64,000 nucleotides of DNA, taken from contig NW_021940929.1 in the NCBI RefSeq assembly GCF_004337985.1, positions 1-64,000 of the forward strand, in the 5' to 3' direction. The stretch comes from Pyricularia pennisetigena. Its lineage: Eukaryota > Ascomycota > Sordariomycetes > Magnaporthales > Pyriculariaceae. Below are positions 21,047 to 31,916 of the stretch, piece by piece. The first letter of the stretch is position 1. The number at the start of each line of letters is the position of its first letter. The notes below the pieces were generated by a model that saw nothing but the letters and a program-made list of their open reading frames with translations, was not told the origin of the DNA and searched no databases. The position numbers and the translations under genes are program-made.

Positions 21047-22030
21047 TCCAGTTAACAGAACGAGCCTCAGTACATGTGCTTATGTCTGCCTTGCACAGCT
21101 GCGCAGACGGTTGTGGGCCTAGACGAAGTCAAGATTCAACATCTTCATGGTAGCATATGGTTAGTCTGGCTCAGTAGCTTGGTAGCCCGATCGCACTGTC
21201 GCAATGGATATTTGACTAAGCAGCCAAATGGAATACACAACTACTTCAAGGTACTTTGGCAGATGGGTAGTAAGGGCAAAAAGTGGATGTTTGTAGCCTA
21301 CAATGCACCCCACCCCGGGTTTTCTTTCATCTTCTTAAGTAGGCTCAAGAAGCATTGGGCCGAAGATCGAATGTCTATACTGGAAGCGGTAGATTTGCTC
21401 CAAACTGTATCTAAACATCGACTATGAAACAAATTCAGAGCAGCGGACAGATAATTCAAGTTTACTCTTTCTTGCGTCTGAAGGTTTCATGTTGCATGAC
21501 ATTCCTAAGACCTAGTCAACTTCCAATTGCTGCTTCGTTATGAGATAACTAGAGTCCGCTGACTGGCTCGCACTCTCACAGTGAATTTTAGGAGACGCAG
21601 TCAAGCGGGGAAACAGCCAGTTTTGGCTGTTGTGTTTGGGGCCTGTGTACATTCCCTAAAGCCGGTTTGATCTTTTTCTCTTGGCGATTGGGGTTGTACG
21701 CCACATGAGCCATCACTGCACAACACCACTACTAAAAGTGTTCACTACAATATTTGGCGAGGCCATTGCGCCTTTTACGGTATATTGTTTACGATAGCTA
21801 GGCTATACTGTGTTTCGATAGCTTCGTACTGCATGTGACGCTTCAAGTGTTTTTAAAAATTCGCCCGGCCAAAACAATCGTCCAATTTAGGAAGTCAAAG
21901 AAAACCTGAACCATGACAAAGAGCAAACGCTGCCACAACGACGGAACGCAGAATGCTGGTTTTTGTGGCAGACACAATCCGCTACTGATTTGCAGTCATT
22001 TTCGGCTTTTGATGAATGCGGTACTAGGCC
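21047..22030. other. intergenic with the inner part of a repeat family
   Basis: No supported gene. 21610-21715 is an inverted partial match to the array starting at 22034, around the palindrome CAGCCAGTTTTGGCTG. Confidence 0.4.
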
Positions 22031-22033
22031 ATT

Positions 22034-22440
22034 AACAGCCAGAACTGGCCATAGAAATTACACACCCCCCAAATCGCCAAGCGAAAAAGATTGAACTGGC
22101 TCCAAGAGATATCCACACCACGACGCATATTTCCAAATGCAACAGCACAAACTAGCCGTAAAGGCTACCCACTCCCCTGGATCGAGCGAAAAAGCTCAAA
22201 TTGGGTGTGAGGAACATTTATACCATGCACATTCTCAAGCAGCCCAAACTGGCTGCAATTCTTTTTACACCCCCAGATTGCGAAGCCCTACAGCTAAAAG
22301 TGTCTGCAAAAGGTTACCCACCACCAAATTGCTCAGCAAAACAGCCACAACTGGCTGCAAAGGCTACCCATACCACCTAAGGTTTTGAGAGGCGTACGAG
22401 AGAATACTCCACAAACAAAGCACATTGCTATGCAGAATTC
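22034..22440 (+). repeat. array of degenerate ~50-bp palindrome-bearing repeats
   Basis: Seven or so imperfect units of about 45-66 bp, several with an inverted pair of the form CAGCC...GGCTG (clearest at 22239-22255 and 22340-22356) followed by CAAAGGCTACCCAC-like sequence. About 22220-22437 aligns in reverse orientation with 30955-31150, sharing a 24-bp perfect match that begins CTACAGCTAAAAGTGTCTGC. Arrays like this are common subterminal structures of DNA transposons and MITEs. Confidence 0.75.
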
Positions 22441-22908
22441 AGCTAGCGAGAAGATATCCTCACCTATGCCGCGCTTGTTGGCTGAGAATCAACACAGACT
22501 ACGAATCGGCGCTCGCATGGGCGACTTGACTTTCCATCAGGGCCAGAGGCATACGCCCTGGTATTGTCCACGGAGTCCAGGCCATTGTCGGACTTGTTCA
22601 TGGTGCTAAACTAAATTGGCGCTCGTTTGCCGGTATGGGCGCCATCTCACATCCCCGGTCGAGCGGCCCCATTTGGCGTTCAGTGACATCACGGTCACCT
22701 AATCCACAGCAACACTAGATCTTATAGATTATCCACACACTAGGCTACCACTATCTGGCTTTGAACATGCGTCGGGAAGTGGCAATGCTTCAGTGTTAAA
22801 AACAAAGGCACTTTGCTCATAATTTGCCTTATTAAGTCGACACATCTATCATTATAAACCTTGCAACAAATAAATCCTCCAATTCAAACCAGCCCCCGCA
22901 GCACAGTA

Positions 22909-23370
22909 TCATACGGTTGTAGCTGTGACAACCTCGAAGCAAGGCTGATAACGCGTCAGCGCCGAACCCGGGGCTGAAAGTCGCCGGTGGTAGTCGACGA
23001 CGTGTTTGCAGGAGTAATTTATATTACTTTCCCAGGTGGGACACGTATAGTCGACCCACTTGACTGCATAGGAGACATGACCTTGTGCATTCTCATAGTG
23101 TCCAAAAATCTGTTCTATTTCAAAATCTGACGAATAATCTGTAAAACTAGGCTTCTGGCCAGCTTCCTGCCACGTTCTTATCTGGAGGCCATCGTGATAC
23201 ACCCATGCGATTCCAGTCGGGCTCGGCCAGTCCCATTTGAGTGGATCCGGGTTGGAGTAGAGAACGCCGTAAAAGTCCAGATCGGCGGTCTGGACCAAAA
23301 AAAGAACTTCGAGGACCGTGGGCCGTGAAGACCAAGGAGCGTTTATGATGTCACCTGCATACACTGACAT
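22909..23370 (-). CDS. small chromodomain protein
   Basis: A 153-residue frame from ATG 23368-23370. Residues about 80-135 form a chromodomain: FEIEQIFGHYENAQG, then SYAVKWVDY, then a TWE segment and a C-terminal helix ending in VVDYHRR. Aromatic positions expected to cage methyl-lysine are partly kept (the Tyr of SYAVKW and the W of KWVDY). The N-terminal part has no known domain. Chromodomains bind methylated histone H3; free-standing small ones in fungal repeat-rich DNA are often derived from transposon proteins. This one is not closely similar to the chromodomains of the recombinases at 33-50 kb. The 22441-22908 gap shows no gene. Confidence 0.65.
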   Translation of the reverse strand: MSVYAGDIINAPWSSRPTVLEVLFLVQTADLDFYGVLYSNPDPLKWDWPSPTGIAWVYHDGLQIRTWQEAGQKPSFTDYSSDFEIEQIFGHYENAQGHVSYAVKWVDYTCPTWESNINYSCKHVVDYHRRLSAPGSALTRYQPCFEVVTATTV

Positions 23371-23595
23371 TATAATAGCGACGTGGCAATGCTTTTTTTC
23401 GAGTCAGCTACGTCTTGACAGGGCTACTGTCGAGATTCCTCGCTTCTTCGCGGGGCAATGGCTACTAAGTAGCCGCGGCAGTCTTTGGGAATGATGGGTT
23501 TGGCTGGTGAGTAGCATCTCTAGCAGCTAAATATCGAAATATGGCTCTCTGAGCAATGGGTACAGCTATGCTGAGCTCGGCGCGAAAAAATACCT

Positions 23596-24141
23596 ATGGA
23601 TGCAAAACCAGGCCAAGACGGACTTCAAGATTATGCTGTGAAGGCAGGCAAACTCCGGCTCCAGACTGAAAGAGTTGCAAGAATGGCTTGCGAAACTCAG
23701 GTTTCTGCTTGTAATATTATTCAATTAGTGGACATCATATTCAGTGGTTCATTTAAGAAGCTGAAGAAGCTCAGTAACCAAAAGATCATATCCGACCTTC
23801 CCATCGGGCTGTATCTCACCCGGCTGCTAAGGCGCCCGACATCTCAACAAAACACTCCAATATCGCTGGCACGCCTATTCCTGATGCCTGACTTGGGCTC
23901 GGCTGCATGCACAAACATCGAAGGGTGTGAAGAAGCCCGAGGGCGTCCTCTCGCTCGAATAACTTCAAGAGAAAGATCCAAGTCAAACAACTGGCTCCGA
24001 GAAAGAAACGTCCCTGGCGCGGAAAGTCCCGAAATCCCAGGCGCCCCAATACAAGTAAAGAAGTGTATAGTAGTGCAAGCCTGCCTCTCAACCATAGCTA
24101 CTAAGCATGAGAGTTCAGTTTCAAGCCTCGCCACCCGCTGA
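23596..24141 (+). CDS. hypothetical ORF, uncertain
   Basis: A 181-residue frame begins at ATG 23596, basic and without motifs. The opposite strand is also open (24182-23844) with similar plausibility, so at most one is real. I include it only because the frame is long for this base composition. Confidence 0.2.
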   Translation: MDAKPGQDGLQDYAVKAGKLRLQTERVARMACETQVSACNIIQLVDIIFSGSFKKLKKLSNQKIISDLPIGLYLTRLLRRPTSQQNTPISLARLFLMPDLGSAACTNIEGCEEARGRPLARITSRERSKSNNWLRERNVPGAESPEIPGAPIQVKKCIVVQACLSTIATKHESSVSSLATR

Positions 24142-24436
24142 TCCAGAGCAGTAGGAGAGGGCTGAGGCCAGATAATTATCATTGACCTGGCTGGTAATCG
24201 CAGGATTAGCTTGCAAGTACAGGACCAGCACGTAGATGCGTCGAGTTAATGCGCCTTGACGAAGAATGATTCCGATGCCTTTTTGTATTTCTGCTGTGGC
24301 CCTGTTCATCACCAGTTACATGCTGCTACCCTAGGAAGACTAGACAACAATATCATTCTCGTCCGCCACCCTGACTGCCCTCACCTACCGATCCAGTCGC
24401 CCGTGACATCTAGCCCTAGCATCCCCGATGACGACT

Positions 24437-24712
24437 TTAGTTCAAGAACTGGTCCAGGTCAACCACGCTATCGAATTCAGGATCCCAGGAAGTCCCGTTG
24501 GACAGCTCCAGGTTAAAGGAAGAAAACGATGGCCAAGGAAAAAATTCTTTGAAAGCCTCATCGATAGTGTGGTTGCTGTAGGCGAAAGTTTCGTCATTGT
24601 ACATGGGAATGTAGAAGGATTCTTCGTAAGAGACTTTCTCGGCAGTGCAAGCCTGGGGTTGGTCCTCAAGACTAGCTTCCTGCGGACAAACGGCATCGTG
24701 GAGATAATTCAT
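24437..24712 (-). CDS. hypothetical acidic protein or terminal exon
   Basis: A 91-residue frame from ATG 24710-24712, acidic and aromatic-rich. Its end (PEFDSVVDLDQFLN) resembles an acidic activation segment. It could be a small protein or the last exon of a longer minus-strand gene; I cannot find convincing upstream exons in 24713-25053. Confidence 0.3.
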   Translation of the reverse strand: MNYLHDAVCPQEASLEDQPQACTAEKVSYEESFYIPMYNDETFAYSNHTIDEAFKEFFPWPSFSSFNLELSNGTSWDPEFDSVVDLDQFLN

Positions 24713-25053
24713 GATGGCCTATCGACACCTAAAGTGTCCAAGTTGAATCGAGGCAGCTAAGCAAGTGTAGAGTAGAAAACTCTGGATGAGGGTGTTCTTG
24801 TTTCTGCCCAAAAGAGGCCGTTCATCACAAGATGGCTAAACGTTAAATAATGAGATGCTTCAAGCCTGGTAGAAGCCAGCAGCAAACAGCACAACATTGC
24901 GCTTGACTAGAGCAACAAGTTGAATTGGCCTGTAAGCAGTGGAAAAAGCAGCTAATCAGGCCTTTTCGGTACAAAACCGAGCTATAGTTGTATAAGGGTC
25001 ATCGATCGCGTACTTTCTTGTCGTGTCTTTGTAAGAAGCGTGTATACCTCAAA

Positions 25054-25645
25054 ATGACAAACCAATGTTGGACTCAACCTTTCGTCTGCGGTATGGCAAC
25101 GACTTTTCAGAACACAAGCGAAGACGAGTCCGGACTGGTATGTACGAGCCTGGCAGCGCACAGCCACTAGTGCTGACACAAACAAGCTCAGGGCTCGGCG
25201 GCAAAGAATGAATATGCATCAATCCATCGAACTGCTTTACCAAGATCATACTAAGCTCCTTTACGCCAACTCTCGGCTTTTCGATAGCTACAAATCGATT
25301 CTGCAGGAGAACATCAGGCTTAGGCAGTCCGCTCAGCTCAGATCCGCCCACGAATCCGATACAGACTCGGAGCAGGACTCGAAATCACAGGGTCAAGAAC
25401 AGGTTGGAAAAAATATCAGCATACATCGATCATCCGAGGAACGGGTCGAGCAGCTACAAACAAGTAATCCCGAAACGGTTCTCAAGCCTAGGTTCGAGAT
25501 TTGCTGTCCGCACTGCAATTATGTTATAATTACAGGTAAGAAGCAAGAGGGGGCCTACGCGCCCGCCAGCGATGGAGAGTATTCCAGCAGCGTTGACAAC
25601 GACGATGAGGGGGCTCGGCTTGAGCCACCGGATCTGGATATGTAG
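25054..25645 (+). CDS. hypothetical two-exon coiled-coil protein
   Basis: Exon 1 25054-25137 (MTNQCWTQPF...) and exon 2 25187-25645 are joined in phase 0 by a 49-bp GTATGT...AAG intron. Exon 2 encodes a helical stretch (NMHQSIELLYQDHTKLLYAN to QENIRLRQSAQ), an acidic linker, a CCPHC pair and an acidic tail. The layout of a short first exon before an Arg-rich turn and coiled coil is shared with 29504-30195, which may be a paralogue. Function unknown. Confidence 0.45.
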
Positions 25646-26329
25646 ACAGACCCGCTGGTGGAAGCTGAATCTGGCTCTGGCTACGGCCCATAGTAATGGT
25701 GGATAGGCGCAGAGAAAAGGCCTGCCAAGGGTCTTGGCTTGCTTGGACAAATGCTAGAATCAGCCATGGGATGCGGGCCAAGATTGCTGGTGGGTGGGTC
25801 TGCCCTAGAGCCAGTTCCAGCCTTCCATCGAATGCTGCTATCTGTAAAAGCCAATTTTGATTCAATCCAATTCTGGCCATCTGCAAAAGCCAATTCTGAC
25901 TTAGTTCATCCAACTTTGGCCATCTGCCACTTTTGCCATCTGCCATAGCGAGTTCTCACGTCCAATATCAGAGGATCGAGTACGTGGTGGTCATAGTGCA
26001 CTACACAATATGGCACAATCACGCTCTGGATGAAGCTTCAAGTCCAAGCTGCAGCCTTGATGGACACAAGGACGGTGTTCTGACTTGGTGATCCAAGCTC
26101 CTTCCACGCGGATAGCTATCCCTAGCTCACTGAACTTATAGTCTGTACACTTGGCAATCATATTACGCTCGGTTCGCTCTCAAGGCTGCGCGATTGTTTA
26201 TGATGTACGTATCGGTTGTGGCGGCTAATTATATACACAAGATCTACTCCCACACTACTACTACTGATGTCCGGGGAATCCCTCCAACAATGCATCCCTG
26301 GCTCTTTCCCTAACTAAACAACCAAACCA
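25646..26329. other. intergenic with short degenerate repeats
   Basis: No supported gene. A ~40-bp degenerate repeat with the words CCATCTGC and AAAAGCCAATT occurs two to four times at about 25840-25945. Confidence 0.4.
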
Positions 26330-27031
26330 TCAGATGCTTGTTGTGTCTCGGAATAGAGATGAGCCTGACAAAAAACCTAGCTCAGTAGCACCCTGATCCT
26401 GTGCAACCTCCACATCATGTATTTCAAAGCTTTCCGTCAGCTCTGTGAGCCCCTGCTTCATTTTCTCCTGCATTTGCTTGAACGTCTCTTGATTTTGCTC
26501 CAACCTCCCCTGGCTTTGCTCCACCTTTCGAACGGTATCTAAAACGCCTTGCAGTTGATTGGTAAGACCTCCAATCCTGGATTTGTCAGCATACCTTTCC
26601 TAAGGTTCACCTGGTCTTCCGATGGTAAAAAGCGGCGCTTACATGGTTCTGACTTCGTTGATGTCACTCATCATTGCCTTGATTTCCTGGCCTTGACTCC
26701 CTTGAGGGACCTGCGCCGTACTGTGATTTGTTAGCTTTTGCTGCCCGTGGGAACTGAATGGGACTGTCCCTTCCTGTGATTCGCCTGCCTGACCAAGGTT
26801 TAACATCTTTTGGTCACTCACGTTGCTGAAGTTGCCGGTGCGGGAGCCACGTAGCTAGTACCCTTGCTTTCAGCGCTATAATCGGTTTTGATACGGTAAG
26901 GCAACGTACCGACGTCTGACCACCCTCTGAGGAGGATTTTGGACCCCAGCGCCCGACGCAGGATAGTTAGAGTGACTCTGATGATATGACGGAAACATTG
27001 CTGTGATCGATGGATGGCTTTGGTCGGTCAT
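26330..27031 (-). CDS. hypothetical multi-exon Gln-rich coiled-coil protein
   Basis: The likely start is ATG 27029-27031 (MTDQSHPSITAMFPSYHQ). A clear GTAAGC...AAG intron (about 26642-26589) joins SDINEVRTM to YADKSRIGGLTNQLQGV, and the last exon continues as a Gln/Glu-rich coiled coil to the stop at 26330. Two further candidate introns (near 26910-26880 and 26820-26790) are needed upstream, but their phases do not fit cleanly, so the 5' part is approximate. No domain is recognised. Confidence 0.4.
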
Positions 27032-27410
27032 CTCAGTACGTGCCCAACAAAATCTGCAGGATGAAAGCCCAATTCCTATTATACCGTACGTATCAATTCC
27101 GACAAAAGGCAAGATAGGAAGGAGTCTGTCGAACTGGGCATCAAACAGACTGCTTGATCCAGAAGCCGCTGTTGGAAAGACAGGATCGAAGTTTGGCCCA
27201 ACCCGACGACGACGGCTTATGGATTGATGCAGTCAAGAGTAGCACCATGGGAAGGCTTGACCTACTGCGTTACATCGCCAAGTCGTGACTCACAACCAGC
27301 GTCAATCCAAGCAAGCCAAGACCGTGCTACAGAGATGACGATGCAACGGCAGCCAGGGTCGGGACCAGGGGACAAGTGGGGGCCGTCCCCATGCGTGCAA
27401 CCGGAAGCCG
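27032..27410. other. no supported gene
   Basis: The interval lies between the divergent hypothetical genes and holds no convincing frame. Confidence 0.35.
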
Positions 27411-27827
27411 ATGCGGGTGGAGTGCCAAGCAAGGATGCGTCTCTCGCAATTGCTTGGCATCCCTCCACCATGGAGCGCTGCTGCCAAGAGGGTCATCATC
27501 CCTACTTTTAAAGCTTGGCATATGCAGGCACAGGACGACAGCGACTCCTCAACAGGGGAAGCTGGCAACCAGGAGACCAATAAGCCACAGGCATACTCGA
27601 ACGGAACATCTGAGATTGATGCTCCCCATGAGGTGGATGACGATTTCGAAACCCTCTTTGGGCAGATGGATACTTGCAATGACTTGAAAAAAGAAAATTT
27701 TCAGCTAGTAAGGAAGCAGTCATCCACAGTGGTGAAGAGGATAGTAGGGATCCGCTCGAAAGATGGAAGATTCATTCCGAAAAGAGTTTTCAAGGTAAGA
27801 ATACCTCGGGTGCGCAATGGCAGGTAG
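27411..27827 (+). CDS. hypothetical protein with basic C-terminus
   Basis: A 138-residue frame from ATG 27411. The middle is acidic and polar (QDDSDSSTGEAGNQETNK, EVDDDFETLFGQMD) and the end is strongly basic (SKDGRFIPKRVFKVRIPR). A start at the internal ATG 27522 would leave 101 residues. No family is recognised. The gene converges on the N-acetyltransferase relic with an 84-bp gap. Confidence 0.4.
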   Translation: MRVECQARMRLSQLLGIPPPWSAAAKRVIIPTFKAWHMQAQDDSDSSTGEAGNQETNKPQAYSNGTSEIDAPHEVDDDFETLFGQMDTCNDLKKENFQLVRKQSSTVVKRIVGIRSKDGRFIPKRVFKVRIPRVRNGR

Positions 27828-27911
27828 ATCTAAGGTCATAGAATTACACTACCGTCCACTGTATATCGTGCTTGAAACATTGGCAGTTCTCGCTAAAGCA
27901 GGATCAGAAAT

Positions 27912-29073
27912 TCATAATAGGCCACGTGACAATGGGTACAAGTCACACATAGGCTGTAGTTGAATCGTCCCCTCACCAAAACCTGTTCCAAACCAAGAAC
28001 CCCTAATCTCACTTGCAGTGCCCTTGATTCCTTCCGTATCCCCCTTATCAAGGATAATTCCAAAATATAGCCGAATAGCCTCGATACGTTCCGCTTCGGT
28101 GCGGAACTCAAGGCCCAGTTTCAAATCCCCTTCCCTCCGCCATTTCAACCTATTCTGATAGAGCACAATAGAGCCGTCCAGCTCGCCATCCATAACATCC
28201 TTCATATTCGTTCTCCCAGGTGCAGTTAGGGGCTCATTTGATGTTGTGAATCACTGAAGCAACAGTTCACGTGATGTGAAACATGTGCGGCTCATGCCAT
28301 GCCTGTTTAGGATCTCGATATCCTCGGGCAGGAACTCAAAGTCCAAGCTGAAACAGCACATTGGCTGCCACTCCTCATCAGGGCCACGTCGGAACTGATA
28401 TACCCATAGCCGCCTAGTTTGATCGACCTGCTGTACAATCGACTGTTTCACTACTCGCATCTCTGGTCGAGGTCCAATGTGCTGTAGACCGTTCGGTTCA
28501 ATGCCTCCCGTTCCCTCGAGCAATGGTACAGGCTGGGGTGGACCGTATCCACCAAAGCCCACATCGAGCAATTGGTGTACGCCACCGATCTTGACAATAT
28601 TGACGCAATGCACAAGTCCGCCGAATCTACCGTTGCAGGGCTCAAAGACTCGCGAACCTGCCAGAATGACGTCGAACCCCAGCGACAGGAGGACCGTGTT
28701 GAGCAATTGGTTCGTCTCAAAGCACCAACCACCGCGGCGGTGGCGGACAATCTTCTCAAAAAGACGCGTCGGCGAAACACAGAGCCCCCATGTGCCAGGA
28801 GTAATGAGCCCGAAGATTCTCATAAGGCACGCTGACAAGATGATGCTTCTTGAGTAGGGTAAGGTATGCTAGTTGTTGAACAGAGGTAAGGTTGCTGACG
28901 GAGAAGATTCGCTGTGTAGGAGAAAGGTGTATTCGATTGAAATACTGAGCTATCTCGAAGTGGGCGTATCTTGATCGCTTGCATTGCTGAGCTTGAGCTG
29001 TGCTGCTGAAGCGACTCGATAACAGTTGGCGCGACAGGCTTCGGAAGGAGACTGACGTTTTAGGAATGATCAT
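27912..29073 (-). pseudogene. arylamine N-acetyltransferase, disrupted by a frameshift and a stop
   Basis: The NAT family transfers an acyl group (acetyl, or malonyl in some fungi) from CoA to arylamines. The N-terminal frame (ATG 29071-29073) opens with an Arg/Ser-rich leader that could be a mitochondrial presequence, then the NAT N-domain through VPYENLRAHYS. At a C5 run on the + strand (28785-28789) the frame must shift by one base to continue as LFEKIVRHRRGGWCFETN, which holds the catalytic Cys; GGLVHCVNI and QLLDVGFGG supply His and Asp, so the triad survives. An in-frame TGA at 28251-28253 precedes the C-terminal part, which continues in the same frame (IVLYQNRLKWRR, EGIKGTASEI) to 27912. 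Without these two lesions the length (about 387 residues) would be normal or slightly long. Assembly error could explain the homopolymer shift but not easily the stop. Confidence 0.85.
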
Positions 29074-29503
29074 GAGTGTAGCTAGCTAGCCCGCAGAGTA
29101 GGGCAAAAAAATACTGTAGCTACCAAAAAAGAGTATCGGGTTGTCCTAGTTCAGTCTATTTTTATTGAAGGAATGTCCAAAACACGCTGTTCAATTCCAC
29201 GAATAAGCAGCAGATTGGGAGGCCGCACACACGCTTTCCCAGAGTCAGTCCGCATCTTGCTTATTATTGGAGATATTAGCAATCATTCAACAACTGGCTC
29301 TTGGAAATGCCATCTCCTCTTAGCCGGACGCAAAAGCCAGGAAATGCTACTTGTAAAGAGCTGAAGAAGGGTGCACCAAAAGCGGCTATAGGTTTCCGCT
29401 AAAGCTACCTGTGGTTATCTTCCGTAAAAGATTATAACAGAAACTCAAGCCATCACAACCACCACGCTTCACTCCCGTGTAAAGGCTTCGGGGCAGCAGC
29501 CTC
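29074..29503. other. intergenic; nothing recognised
   Basis: No convincing frame or repeat. Confidence 0.35.
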
Positions 29504-30195
29504 ATGACAATGCAAACCCATAACCAGGCTGCCTCGGGAGCCACCCCCATATCTAGCTCAACTCTCGGTGGTGTGACAGGATACAGAAATCAGATGGTGA
29601 GTACATCAATTACAATATTTTGGGACGATGGCTAAGTATGAAGCAGCACGTGCACGACAATATCGACACCTGGCTTTGGACAATGATAAATACAATGAAC
29701 GCTTGCCGCAGAGAGAATCTAGAAAAGGATCAGAGCTACAATCGGCTTTGTCATGACAATAGATTGCTTCATGCAAAGGTATCGAACTTGGAAACAAAAC
29801 AAAACGATATTCTCTCGGCTCTTGAGACAGCTTTGCTCACACAGCAGAAAGTACTGGATATTAATCAGACGCTTGAAGCCGAGCTACGGAAAACAAGAGG
29901 CGAGAGCAACGCAACGTTGCAGTGGACATCACAGCAATTGAAAACCGATGCCTTGTCTTGCAAGTTTCAACATCATAACGCTCAAGCGCAGTCTGAACAA
30001 CAAAACGACCAAACAGAGTTGGACTTGCAGCTACTGGAAGAAGACAACGAGCAAAAGGGTGAAACAGAACCTGTGCGAAAATGTTTGAGGTCATCTGAAC
30101 GCAGCATTGAATATACAGGCTTAGCTAGCTGTAAAAGCTCGAGAAGCAGAAGGAACCTACATCGAGGCTTAGGAGAAAGTCCATTAATGAAATGA
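29504..30195 (+). CDS. hypothetical coiled-coil protein, gene model uncertain
   Basis: A candidate exon 29504-29596 (MTMQTHNQAASG...) ends at a GTGAGT donor. The main frame runs from ATG 29638 to 30195 and encodes long helices (LLHAKVSNLETKQNDILS, LDINQTLEAELRKTRGE), an acidic stretch and a basic Ser/Arg tail. Joining through the AAG at 29634-29636 enters a different frame (YEAARARQYRHLALDND...) that stops after about 40 codons, so either another splice site is used or a small indel has occurred. The Arg-rich turn before the helices resembles exon 2 of 25054-25645. Confidence 0.4.
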
Positions 30196-31916
30196 CTGCA
30201 TTATTGAGCTACAGCCAATAAAAAAGACCAAACGTTTCAAAACAGAAAGTCCTCGTTTTGTTAGTCACTGGCTGTTCCTTTTCTTTTCTTGGGCAGAGAA
30301 CAAAATTTTCTATATTCCTATGACACCAATTTCGTGTGTGTTGATAGAACAATCATTCATTCTTTTCGAAAGACTGGCGTAAAATCTAAACCTTATAAAC
30401 AGTATATGTACCTAAGACAGTTAGTATTCAATGGACAAGCTGTTAAGCATTCTACTAATACACGTAAGAAAGATAATTGCGGTCAAGAGTTCCTGGAGGG
30501 TTCGTTTCCTAAGATTTACTACCCCTCCGTAATGACCTCGGTCCTCCATTGATACGCTGAAATCTTTCACTAATGCCCAAAATAGAAGATAACTGGGGAT
30601 TTTGGATCCGGAAATGTGCGTGCGCCATCCACACTTGCTCAGGATTCGGAACGGTGCTCTCAATACAGGTTCCTGCTGGCTCGTTCAGGATTGGCTTTTT
30701 AGGATGTCCACCAAGACTGCTTTTGTAGCAAAAACAATTTGCTACTAATTTACGATCACTTTCGGCTTTTGATGAATGTGGTCTTTGTATGTGGCTCATG
30801 GTTACCAGGCGCGGTAGCGGTACCGCAAGCTGAAGCTAAGTTTTGCATTCCAGCATTCCAGCAAGTCACTAATGCTAGCGTCGACTTATTGTCTATATCA
30901 ATTCTCAGTCAACAAACGTGGCATAGGTGATAAGATCTTATCAGTAACAAAGCATTGCATAGCAATGATGCTTTGTTTGCGACCTCTGGGGGTAATTATT
31001 GGTTAGCCTTTGCAGCCACTTGCGGCTGCTGTGCTGAGCAATTTGGGATGTGGGGTAATCTTTTGCAGACACTTTTAGCTGTAGCGCTTGGCAATCAGGG
31101 GATGTAAATAGCCTTTACAGTCAGTTTTGACTGATGAACTTGGAGATTTTGGGGCGTGGCCAGCCTCTGTTTGACCAGTTGAACAAACCGCGGACGAACG
31201 TTCAAGCTTCGAGGCCGTGACAAGCAAGACAATGTCGCCATCGATCCAAGGTGGCCTCGGCAGCTTCCGAGCGGGAACTGATAAGAGCTTCAAAGCTCGG
31301 GACAGTTACATCCACCAGGTCCAGGCAGGGACCCCCTCCATGCGTAATATCACCCGTCTGCAAGCAGTTCGCATACCAAGCTCAAGCCAGCACTGAGGAG
31401 GGCAACGAGTCGTGCTTTCATCCCTTACCCGGAATCACCACTTGGAATATGCACCCATCCTTAATGTTGGGCAGAACATGGCAGCAGCTGTACAAGCTCC
31501 GCCGGCACTTCAATATGTGCATACAAATAAGTCCAGGGCGCCTCAGGATGGTAAAAATAGAAAGAGGCTAAGTATTGAGAATTTTTCAATAGATGAATTC
31601 AAAGCACTTCAGGAGCTGTGAGACGGGATATGGTTTTTTTGACGAGGCTGATCGACCTGCTGCATTTGTGCACCGGCACGCTCCATGCCCTTTCCAACGA
31701 TCAACGATCAACTTACTAACAATGATGGTCAATTGACGTCATCGATCACAGCTATTAGCTGGTATTGAAATCTTGGTTGAAATCATGACCAGGCAAGCAA
31801 CAGAGCGGTCACCATTCAGGCTGTGACAAGCCATGTATTAGGTCTACCAGATGTTATCTGCGCCGAATCTGGACCACTGCATCCCTGACATCTACCACGT
31901 GATTCGCCCCGCTTTT
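30196..31916. other. repeat-containing intergenic region; no supported gene
   Basis: Contains the second copy of the palindromic repeat family (30711-31160). Small open frames at 31251-31621 have no motifs and overlap in two phases; I do not call them. Confidence 0.4.
30711..31160 (-). repeat. inverted copy of the 22-kb palindromic repeat array
   Basis: 30955-31150 matches 22220-22437 in reverse orientation. The flanking block 30722-30780, around TTTCGGCTTTTGATGAATG, matches 21961-22020 in direct orientation. Many differences in the direct block are G/A or C/T transitions. Confidence 0.7.

Noticed and set aside
22034..22440. CRISPR-like reading of the repeat array
   Set aside because: Units are degenerate with no constant repeat or unique spacers, and the genome is eukaryotic.
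23816..24312. Minus-strand frames opposite 23596-24141
   Set aside because: Cannot be told from shadows; neither strand has a recognisable domain, so only the longer ATG-initiated frame is listed, at low confidence.
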